Source: an uncultured Actinomycetes bacterium (lineage in GTDB: Bacteria > Actinomycetota > Actinomycetes > S36-B12). From it: 8,537 nucleotides of DNA. This document shows, piece by piece, positions 1 through 6,008 of this stretch (position 1 is its first letter; the number at the start of each line of letters is the position of its first letter). The stretch lies in assembly GCA_937876275.1 (NCBI GenBank), contig CALFIA010000214.1:1-8537 (forward strand). Reading direction: 5' to 3'. The notes under the pieces were generated by a model that ran no database searches, was not told where the DNA came from, and was given only the letters and a program-made list of their open reading frames with translations. The position numbers were made by a program, and so were the translations under genes.

Positions 1-267
1 GGACGACACCCCCCCGGCCTGATCAACAATCTCCGGGCCGGGCTGCAGATAAAGGTGATACGCATTCGCGAGAATCGCCTGGGCACCGAGCTCGCGCATG
101 GTCTCGGGGAGCACCGCCTTGACCGTGGCCTTCGTGCCGACCGGGGTAAAGGCTGGTGTCTGGATCACGCCGTGCGGCGTGGTGATCGTGCCGGCGCGGC
201 CGAGCGAGGGGCCGTCGGAAGACTCAAGTCGCGAATCGATCGTGAAGGAGAAGTCATCGCGAGGCAC
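1..267 (-). CDS. tgt: tRNA-guanine transglycosylase, N-terminal part (cut by window edge)
   Basis: Tgt exchanges guanine at the wobble position of GUN-anticodon tRNAs for a queuine precursor (queuosine pathway, cytosol). The 89 codons visible match the family's N-terminus: a beta-strand start around FTIDSRLE (residues 8-15), then PAFTPVGTKATVKAV (about 38-52), LPETMRELGAQAILANAYHL and LQPGPEIVDQAGG. These align with the TP.F.PVGT..TVK..TPE and GA.IILGNT.HL.LRPG blocks of bacterial Tgt. The catalytic Asp (TDSGGFQ block) would lie just beyond position 1. The only plausible in-frame start is the GTG at 265-267, read as MPRDDF; its Shine-Dalgarno is weak. A nearby ATG is out of frame. It follows the thioredoxin lipoprotein by 28 bp on the same strand, so co-transcription is likely, with no obvious functional link to respiration. 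Family assignment is firm; the exact start is less sure. Confidence 0.9.
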   Translation of the reverse strand, partial: MPRDDFSFTIDSRLESSDGPSLGRAGTITTPHGVIQTPAFTPVGTKATVKAVLPETMRELGAQAILANAYHLYLQPGPEIVDQAGGVSS

Positions 268-295
268 GACGTCATCTAACCAAACAGCACAATGC

Positions 296-847
296 TCACT
301 GGTCGACGACAGCCTGCACGAGCGAATCGAAGGTATCTGCCGGCACAGGCCCGATGATGCGTACGGCCAGCTTGCCCTCGCGATCGAGGATCAAGGTATT
401 CGGAAGCGCCTTCGGCGGTACTCCTGGCAGAGTGGCAAGGATCTTTCCGTCGGAATCGGCGATGCTCGGGTACATAACTGCGTACTTGGTGACGAAATCC
501 TGAGCAGCTGCAGTCTCGTCGGTCACATTGAGACCTACGAAGGCGACATCGTGATCGGCGAACGCGTTGGAAGAGGCCACGAGGGTGGGAGTTTCCTCCT
601 GGCACGGCCCGCACCACGATGCCCAGGAGTTGAGCACGACCACCTTGCCGGCGAGCTCCGGCACTGACACGGGAGTTCCATCGAGTGAGGTGCCGGAAAT
701 CGGCGGCATCTCGACGTGCTCACCTGCAGGAATGACCGTGACCCCGACTTGATCCGAACCCTGAAGTGCCGCCGGGTCGCGGCCGCAGCCCGTGAGGAGC
801 ATGAGCCCTAGGGCTCCGACCGCCACGATTGCCAGGCGCTTGCTCAT
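296..847 (-). CDS. thioredoxin-fold lipoprotein, TlpA/ResA type
   Basis: This 183-residue protein is an extracytoplasmic thiol-disulfide oxidoreductase. A lipoprotein signal peptide ends in the lipobox L18-T19-G20-C21, so it should be anchored on the outer face of the membrane. The AhpC/TSA/Redoxin-like domain follows: SGTSLDGTPVSVPELAGK (about 51-68), then the active site W78-C79-G80-P81-C82, and the cis-proline segment ALPNTLILD near P149. ATG overlaps the stop of ctaG by four bases (ATGA), so translation is coupled. In Bradyrhizobium TlpA reduces the CuA cysteines of oxidase subunit II and its chaperone ScoI; ResA acts on apocytochrome c. Beside ctaG and divergent from a CuA oxidase, the CuA-maturation role is the better inference, but cytochrome c maturation is not excluded. 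No Sco gene is visible in the window. Confidence 0.9.
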   Translation of the reverse strand: MSKRLAIVAVGALGLMLLTGCGRDPAALQGSDQVGVTVIPAGEHVEMPPISGTSLDGTPVSVPELAGKVVVLNSWASWCGPCQEETPTLVASSNAFADHDVAFVGLNVTDETAAAQDFVTKYAVMYPSIADSDGKILATLPGVPPKALPNTLILDREGKLAVRIIGPVPADTFDSLVQAVVDQ

Positions 848-1692
848 GCGCGGGCCTCATCCGCGAGCTCCCGGGCGATCTCGGCGTCGACGCTCGCCGA
901 CTTCCGCTCCTCGCTCGTGAACCATTCCGCCGCCGCCAGCATCATCCAGCCGGAATCGACGACCATCACCAGTGCCCACATGAGGGCACCCGCGAGTCGT
1001 TGGTCATCCAACGGCGCGGGGCCGAAGGGTCGCACGGTGTCGAAGGCCGCATAGAGCGGCACCGAAGCAAAGTAGATGACGGCCCCGACGAGCGCCTCAG
1101 GAAACATCATTGTGCCGAGGGAGAGAAGCCGGACCGCGTGCGTGGGGCGCTTCGGCTGCAGATTTGAGCCGATCAGAGGGAAATAGAAGAGGAACGCCGC
1201 GATCAAGTACAGCGGCTGCTCGATGAAGTAGTCGAGGTCGTGGTTACCCAGGGCCGCGTTATAGAAGGGGGTGAAGTGGGTCAGGAGCAATGCGCCGGCG
1301 AAGAGCACCCAGGTCACCCACGGGTTGGTGAGCACGCGTACGACCCGACTGCGCAGGGTCGGCACGATCCAGCGCCGACGAGTGGCCGGGCTACTGGCCC
1401 GGAACGCCAGGGTGACCGGGTTCGCGAGCACGAGGAGTGGCGCCACGACCATCATGACGAGCAGGTGCTGGGTCATATGCGCCCAGAAGAAGGTGTGCGA
1501 CCAGGCGGCTATCGGCCCGAGGTAGGTCAGGGCCAAGATCGCCAGGCCTGTGTACAGGCACACGGAGGCCCGACGAGGCCAGGATCCGGTCTGTCGAACC
1601 CGACGGACGGCCCATGCGTACCAGCCGGCCGCTAGGAGCAGATTGACGATCACGAACAGGTCGAAGGTGCCGGACGCGAGGAATTCACTCAC
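844..1692 (-). CDS. ctaG: cytochrome c oxidase assembly membrane protein, Caa3_CtaG family
   Basis: This 282-residue polytopic membrane protein belongs to the Caa3_CtaG family, which is implicated in assembling caa3/aa3 oxidases, probably by copper delivery. About seven hydrophobic helices are visible. Family landmarks are W70-A-H72-M-T-Q-H76-L-L, the T138-H139-F-T-P-F-Y segment, the E158-Q-P-L-Y...F-Y-F-P-L block at about 158-173, and a late MWALVMVVD segment near 238-246. The tail (about 258-282) is charged and cytoplasmic. The start is GTG at 1690-1692 with a purine-rich Shine-Dalgarno (GAGAGGG-like) seven bases upstream. Many actinobacteria, such as Mycobacterium, carry CtaG fused to CopD; here the two domains are separate genes on opposite strands of the same locus. 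It is unrelated in fold to Cox11, which shares the CtaG name. Confidence 0.9.
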   Translation of the reverse strand: MSEFLASGTFDLFVIVNLLLAAGWYAWAVRRVRQTGSWPRRASVCLYTGLAILALTYLGPIAAWSHTFFWAHMTQHLLVMMVVAPLLVLANPVTLAFRASSPATRRRWIVPTLRSRVVRVLTNPWVTWVLFAGALLLTHFTPFYNAALGNHDLDYFIEQPLYLIAAFLFYFPLIGSNLQPKRPTHAVRLLSLGTMMFPEALVGAVIYFASVPLYAAFDTVRPFGPAPLDDQRLAGALMWALVMVVDSGWMMLAAAEWFTSEERKSASVDAEIARELADEARA

Positions 1693-1699
1693 CCGTTAA

Positions 1700-1712
1700 C
1701 CCTCTCTCCCTC
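1700..1712 (-). promoter_or_regulatory. ribosome binding site of ctaG
   Basis: A 13-base pure-purine run on the minus strand ends seven bases before the GTG codon at 1692. It contains GAGG/GGAG cores and supports GTG rather than an internal codon as the start of ctaG. Confidence 0.65.
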
Positions 1713-1752
1713 ATTCGTGTCCAAACATTTGCCGCGCAGGAGGCCAAGTCGC

Positions 1753-1781
1753 TTCTCACCCGCCCACTAGAACGATAGTCT
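1753..1781 (+). promoter_or_regulatory. candidate promoter for the oxidase operon
   Basis: TTCTCA (1753-1758, four of six matches to TTGACA), a 17 bp spacer, then TAGTCT (1776-1781), which fits the actinobacterial TAnnnT -10 pattern. Transcription would begin near 1788, leaving a leader of about 50 bases before the GTG start at 1840. This is a pattern match by eye only, and hexamers of this quality occur by chance. Confidence 0.3.
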
Positions 1782-1828
1782 GCGGCCCGTCGCCAATCCT
1801 GGGGGCAAGGCTCGGCTCCATAGACATT

Positions 1829-1835
1829 GGGGGAA
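1829..1835 (+). promoter_or_regulatory. ribosome binding site of the cupredoxin gene
   Basis: GGGGGAA sits four bases before the GTG at 1840-1842. It decides the start of the first gene of the operon. The ATG at 1836 lies in another frame and is too close to the purine run. Confidence 0.6.
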
Positions 1836-1839
1836 ATGC

Positions 1840-2544
1840 GTGAAACGCGCACTCTTCACCATCCTTACCGTCGTGATCGGCGTCGTCATCGTCGGCGGCT
1901 CGGTTCTCTGGCTGCACAAGATTCAGCAGACTCGCCAGGACCCCGCCACCTTGACCGCCACTTTGACCGGCGAAACCGTGCAGACTCCCCAGGGCGCCCT
2001 TCCTCACGCCACCTTGGATCTCGAGGTCTACCCGAATCCCGGCTCCGTCGCTGGACCGCCCGAGGGTGTTCCGATCCTGAGCCAAAAGGGTGGCTGGCCC
2101 TTCTGGTGGCCGTCCACCTCAATTCAGTTGCCGGCACACACCCTGGTCACCATGACCGTGAAGCAGTACGACTCGTCCACGACCCCGTGGAATCCCTACT
2201 GGGCCGACGTGCATGGCACCGTTGACGGCACTGCGACCTACAACGGTGAGAAGAAGACCGGCATCAAGCCGGCCGACGTGGCCCACACCTTCACGATCCA
2301 TCAGTTCCCCGAGACCACTCAGGACTACTTCTTCGTGAGCGTGCCGATGCTCGCCGTGGGCAACAACGCTAAGAACGAGGCAAACGGCTACCCGAAGCCG
2401 ATGGAGATCACGTTCTCCTTCGTGACCCCGGGCCCGGGCAAGTACATCTGGAATTGCGAGGATCCCTGCGGATCCGGCTATCAGGACTTCGGCGGCGTGA
2501 TGAGTGAGCGCGGCTGGATGTCCGGAACGGTGACGGTGGTCTGA
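1840..2544 (+). CDS. membrane-anchored cupredoxin-domain protein, degenerate CuA-like site
   Basis: This 234-residue protein has an uncleaved signal anchor (about 5-26) and an extracytoplasmic cupredoxin domain. Cupredoxin strands show as SIQLPAHTLVTMTVKQYD (about 94-111), D146-V-A-H149-T-F-T-I-H154 and a final GWMSGTVTVV (225-234). D-V-A-H-T-F resembles the D-V-I-H-D-F that carries the first CuA histidine in subunit II. The distal loop has C206-E-D-P-C210, keeping the Cys-x3-Cys spacing of CuA. The His four residues later is Tyr214, and no CuA-spaced Met follows; M221 and M227 are further on. M227 sits where type 1 proteins place the axial Met. GTG start with a good Shine-Dalgarno; one base separates its stop from ctaC. 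It could be a structural subunit, an electron carrier or a copper chaperone for the oxidase. The fold is fairly sure, the function is not. Confidence 0.75.
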   Translation: MKRALFTILTVVIGVVIVGGSVLWLHKIQQTRQDPATLTATLTGETVQTPQGALPHATLDLEVYPNPGSVAGPPEGVPILSQKGGWPFWWPSTSIQLPAHTLVTMTVKQYDSSTTPWNPYWADVHGTVDGTATYNGEKKTGIKPADVAHTFTIHQFPETTQDYFFVSVPMLAVGNNAKNEANGYPKPMEITFSFVTPGPGKYIWNCEDPCGSGYQDFGGVMSERGWMSGTVTVV

Positions 2545-2545
2545 C

Positions 2546-3406
2546 ATGTCAATCATTACTCCCCCCGAGACTGATCAGCCCGAGGAGCCCACAGCTCGTC
2601 CGATGCCCACGCATCGCATGAAGGAATACCTGTCGCGCTCTTACGTGCGTCGCATCCTGATCATGGCCGTGATCATCATGGCCATCACCGTGGCCCTGGG
2701 ATGGGTCGTCGTCGGCTTCATGAATATGACGGGCGCCCCGGCATCCGACATCATGGGTGACCTTGAGCAGACCGTCCTGATCTTCACGATCGCCTCGGCA
2801 CCGCTGATCGCCATCACCTTGTCGACGATCTTCTACAGCCTCATCGGCTGGAAGCACTCGAGTGGCGACGAGCCCCCGATGCAGGACTCCCCCGCGATTC
2901 GCACCAATGCATTCGCGGTCATCGTCTGGATCACCGCCACTAGCCTGCTGGCCGGATTCCTGGTGGTGTGGGGCCTCATAGAGCTCGCCACGATCACCTC
3001 AAACGCGTACGGATCCGTCTCGGCAAACCAGCAGCCAAATGACGTGAAGCAAATCGACATCAACGTCACGGGTCAGCAGTGGGTTTGGTCCTTTGAGTAC
3101 CCCGATCAGCAGGGCATCACCAGCGACTACCTCGTGGTGCCGGTTAACACTCCGCTCTACTTCAACCTCACTTCCGAGGACGTCATCCATGATTTCTGGA
3201 TCGTCGAGCTCGGCGTGAAGATCGACGTGAATCCGGGCGCGATCACCAACACGGGCGTGACTCCGACCAAGCTCGGCACTTTCAATATTCGTTGTGCCGA
3301 ACTGTGCGGCCTGCACCATGCGTACATGGAGACCAAGATCCAGGTGGTGACCCAAGCCGAGTTCGATGCCTGGGTCCGTGACAAGGGCGGGATGAAGACG
3401 GCATGA
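2546..3406 (+). CDS. ctaC: cytochrome c oxidase subunit II (CuA)
   Basis: Subunit II accepts electrons from cytochrome c or a cupredoxin through the binuclear CuA centre and passes them to heme a in subunit I. The C-terminal periplasmic cupredoxin has a complete CuA set: H215 (DVIHDF), C250, E252, C254, H258 and M261. Q177-Q-W-V-W-S-F-E-Y-P matches the conserved aromatic electron-entry region. Three hydrophobic segments precede it (about 36-60, 76-100 and 120-148), one more than the usual two; the N-terminal 30 residues are hydrophilic and Pro/Glu rich, with no lipobox. No fused cytochrome c domain follows, so this is aa3-like rather than caa3-like. The ATG begins one base after the cupredoxin stop, and its own stop overlaps ctaD by four bases. 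Identification is firm. Confidence 0.97.
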   Translation: MSIITPPETDQPEEPTARPMPTHRMKEYLSRSYVRRILIMAVIIMAITVALGWVVVGFMNMTGAPASDIMGDLEQTVLIFTIASAPLIAITLSTIFYSLIGWKHSSGDEPPMQDSPAIRTNAFAVIVWITATSLLAGFLVVWGLIELATITSNAYGSVSANQQPNDVKQIDINVTGQQWVWSFEYPDQQGITSDYLVVPVNTPLYFNLTSEDVIHDFWIVELGVKIDVNPGAITNTGVTPTKLGTFNIRCAELCGLHHAYMETKIQVVTQAEFDAWVRDKGGMKTA

Positions 3407-5355
3407 GCGTGACTACCGCAGTATTCGAGCAGCCGGCTGTTCTTCAGCCCAAGCAGCACGGCAAGCCTGGCGGCTTCCTGCGCCACACCAACATCTTCAC
3501 CGGCCTTGCCGGCGGAATCGTCTTCGCCGCCGTGGTCTACATGATCGGCTCCAAGCTGGTGCCGTGGGGCAACCAGAACGAGGACTTCAGCCAGATTGGC
3601 GCGAACGCGCTCATCGCGGCGACGATGTTCGCCTGGGTTATCGGCTTCATGGCAGGCATTGGCGCCTTCGCCGGCCCCATTCGCTGGGCACTCGGCCACG
3701 ACCTCACCCATGACGACGCTGAGTACATGGCCGGCAAGGGCCAGGGCAAGTTCCGTTACTGGAAGTACACGACCGACCACAAGGTTGTGGGCACCCAGTA
3801 CTTCGTCATGGTGCTGGTTCTACTCGGAGTCGGCGGCTTCCTGGCGATGCTGATTCGTACCGAGCTGGGCTGGACCTGGGGCGAGTTGTTCGACCCCAAC
3901 TTCTACAACTCGATCATCGGCACCCACGGAATCGTCATGGTGGTCTCGCTGATCATCGTTGTGACCGGTCCACTCGGTAACTTCATCATGCCGATCATGG
4001 TCGGCGCCCGAGATATGGCGTTCCCCCGGCTGAACGCACTCAGCTTCTGGCTTCTATTCGCCGCCGTTCCCCCGCTGCTCGCCACCCTCTTCATGGGCGG
4101 CATTCGCGACGGATGGAGCGTCTACCAGCCGCTCGCCACCCAGGCAGGCATGGGCATGATCGGCTACCAGGTACTGATCATCGTCTTCGCCTACTCCACC
4201 GGCGTCGCGTCAGTCAACCTGATTACCACCGCAGTGACCATGCGCGCACGTGGCATGAACTGGAGCCGAGTGCCGATCTTCGTGATCGGAATCATCGCGT
4301 CGTCGGTCATGGGCCTGATCTGGTTCCCGATGTACCAGTATTCGCAGGCGCTGGCGATGAGCGATCTGATCTTGAATTCATCATTCTTCAACCCGGTTGC
4401 CGGCGGTTCGGTGTGGCTCTACGAGAACCTCTTCTGGCTGCTCGCTCACCCAGAGGTCTACGTGATCGTCGTGCCGGCCACCGCAGGCATCCTCGAGTTG
4501 ATGACCGTCTTCCTGCGCAAGCCACTGTTCAGTTACAAGCTGGCAATCGCCGGCTTCGCAGGTGTCGTGGGCATCTCGGCCATCGTGTGGGTTCACCACA
4601 TGTACATGACCGGCTTCGCCCCGCAGGTGGGTTACCCCTTCATGCTGTCGACTGAGCTCATCTCGATTCCTTTCGGTTTCCTGGTGCTCGTCGCTCTCGG
4701 CACGATGTGGCGCGGCAAGGTCTGGACCCGACTCCCGATGATGTGCGTGTACGCAGTGATCTGGGACAAGGTCATCGGTGGCATCACCGGCGTATACCTC
4801 TCCGACGTCCCCGTCGACCAGTACATGCACGGCAGCATGTTCGTGGTGGCTCACTTCCACTTCATGCTCATGGGTGCCGGACTCTTCGGAGCAATGGCCT
4901 GCATTTCTTACTGGTTCCCGAAGATGTGCGGCCGCATGCTCAACGAGCGGATCGGCTCGATCGGATTCTGGGTAGCCTTCTTCGGCTTCCAGCTCACCTT
5001 CTTCTCGATGTTCGTTGCCGGCCTTCAGGGCATGCCGCGTCGCGTGCTTCAGTTCGACAACGCGTTCAACGTCTCGAACTGGATCTCGACCATCGGTGCC
5101 TACATCATCGGCATCGGCATGCTGATCTTCCTCTACGCGATCATCACCTCATGGCGTGGAAAGACCTGGGCGCCCGCCAACCCGTGGGGCGCCAAGACCC
5201 TCGAGTGGCAGACCTCCACTCCGGTTCCGCTGGAGAACTTCCCGGTCCTGCCGGTGGTCACCAGCGATCCCTACGGCTACGGCGTGCCGGATCCTTATGA
5301 CGCCATCGAACGAGAACTGGCCAAGGACGACAACGAAGCGAAGGTGCCGCAATGA
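3403..5355 (+). CDS. ctaD: cytochrome c oxidase subunit I (A-type heme-copper oxidase)
   Basis: Catalytic subunit reducing O2 to water at heme a3-CuB while pumping protons. In 650 residues I see the low-spin heme ligands H175 (GTHG) and H486, the heme a3 ligand H484 (AHFHF), CuB ligands H349, H398 and H399, and the cross-link Tyr353 in AHPEVY (usually GHPEVY). D-channel residues N193, D204, N211 and E351 are present, as is the propionate pair R546-R547. The canonical start (YWKYTTDHKVVGT) appears only at residue 119; before it lies an extension with two predicted helices (about 33-52 and 68-92). Aligned with bovine COX1, the K-channel Lys319 is L427 and Thr316 is F424; Mg-site Asp369 is G477. 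ATGA overlaps join it to ctaC and ctaE. The class is certain; the proton path needs testing. Confidence 0.97.
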   Translation: MSVTTAVFEQPAVLQPKQHGKPGGFLRHTNIFTGLAGGIVFAAVVYMIGSKLVPWGNQNEDFSQIGANALIAATMFAWVIGFMAGIGAFAGPIRWALGHDLTHDDAEYMAGKGQGKFRYWKYTTDHKVVGTQYFVMVLVLLGVGGFLAMLIRTELGWTWGELFDPNFYNSIIGTHGIVMVVSLIIVVTGPLGNFIMPIMVGARDMAFPRLNALSFWLLFAAVPPLLATLFMGGIRDGWSVYQPLATQAGMGMIGYQVLIIVFAYSTGVASVNLITTAVTMRARGMNWSRVPIFVIGIIASSVMGLIWFPMYQYSQALAMSDLILNSSFFNPVAGGSVWLYENLFWLLAHPEVYVIVVPATAGILELMTVFLRKPLFSYKLAIAGFAGVVGISAIVWVHHMYMTGFAPQVGYPFMLSTELISIPFGFLVLVALGTMWRGKVWTRLPMMCVYAVIWDKVIGGITGVYLSDVPVDQYMHGSMFVVAHFHFMLMGAGLFGAMACISYWFPKMCGRMLNERIGSIGFWVAFFGFQLTFFSMFVAGLQGMPRRVLQFDNAFNVSNWISTIGAYIIGIGMLIFLYAIITSWRGKTWAPANPWGAKTLEWQTSTPVPLENFPVLPVVTSDPYGYGVPDPYDAIERELAKDDNEAKVPQ

Positions 5356-6008
5356 GCACGACGACAACCGGTCCTCTCTACCCGACCACCGGCGAGCCGG
5401 TAGCGGTGAATGCGCGCCGTAACCGCCTCGGCGTGTGGCTGTGCATCGTGTCCGACTGTGCAGGCTCCATTGCCCTGCTCATCGCGTACTCGTACCTGTG
5501 GTCACTGAACGTCAACAATGCGTGGGCTCCCCCGAAGAACACCTGGGCAGCCGACCTTCCGTTCTGGCTGATCGTTCTCGGCACCGTTCTGGCCACCATT
5601 GCCATGTGGTGGGGTTATAAGGGCCTAGTCAAGGGCCACAAGGACCGCATGATCGTGGGCGCGACCTTGGCAACCCTGATCATCCTGGTGACCTTCATCG
5701 GCCAGATCGTCCAAATGTCGACCTTCCCATTCGACATTCAAGATGGCGCCTACGCCTCATCAGTCGTCTGGCTGTGTTTCGGGGCAGCGATTCACCTGTT
5801 CATGCTGCTCTTCTTCACCATGGCGATCTTGTTCCGCACTAAGGCCGGCCGCATCACACCCGAAAACCCGTACCACGCCCGCCTGGTTTCGATGTGGATG
5901 ACCTATGTCTGCATCATCATTGCCATCGGCGCCCTCTTCACCTTGGTGATGAAGGACAGCCCGAACAACGCGGCGCCGACGTTCGGCGTATTCACTTCCC
6001 AGCAGTGA
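5352..6008 (+). CDS. ctaE: cytochrome c oxidase subunit III
   Basis: This 218-residue, five-helix protein packs against subunit I and stabilises the active site. Hydrophobic helices lie near 27-50, 69-90, 101-121, 136-162 and 178-200. The segment GVWLCIVSDCAGSIALLIAYSYL matches the first conserved helix of short bacterial subunit III, but the usual membrane Glu is D35. The C-terminal WHFVD-type motif of typical subunit III is not recognisable; YHARLVSMWMTYV (about 174-186) stands in that region. It starts in an ATGA overlap with ctaD and ends in a GTGA overlap with the CopD gene, so the three are likely translated in a coupled way. Assignment rests on hydrophobic pattern, motif and position. 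Confidence 0.9.
   Translation: MSTTTTGPLYPTTGEPVAVNARRNRLGVWLCIVSDCAGSIALLIAYSYLWSLNVNNAWAPPKNTWAADLPFWLIVLGTVLATIAMWWGYKGLVKGHKDRMIVGATLATLIILVTFIGQIVQMSTFPFDIQDGAYASSVVWLCFGAAIHLFMLLFFTMAILFRTKAGRITPENPYHARLVSMWMTYVCIIIAIGALFTLVMKDSPNNAAPTFGVFTSQQ

Larger units (their letters stand above)
1693..1839. other. divergent intergenic region between ctaG and the oxidase operon
   Basis: This is the only sizeable non-coding gap in the window (147 bp). It must hold the start signals for both divergent units unless they are read from outside. I see ribosome binding sites at both ends and one candidate sigma-70-like promoter on the plus strand. I saw no convincing inverted repeat, riboswitch or RNA gene. 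A matching promoter for the minus strand could not be picked with confidence. Confidence 0.8.

Noticed and set aside
98..667. Long plus-strand open frame across the leftward genes
   Set aside because: It is antisense to tgt and the thioredoxin lipoprotein, which show clear family motifs; its translation has no recognisable domain and its composition is typical of a GC-rich shadow frame.
1827..2225. Plus-strand frame beginning just before the cupredoxin
   Set aside because: Arg/His-rich product with no domain features, overlapping the cupredoxin gene in another frame; typical shadow frame.
2119..2556. Minus-strand frame opposite the cupredoxin gene
   Set aside because: Antisense shadow with His/Arg-rich composition and no motif.
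5894..6004. Upstream extension of the CopD gene into ctaE
   Set aside because: The 37 extra codons lie wholly inside ctaE in another frame, are His-rich shadow sequence and are not membrane-like; the GTG at 6005 gives a typical four-base overlap and a good N-terminus.
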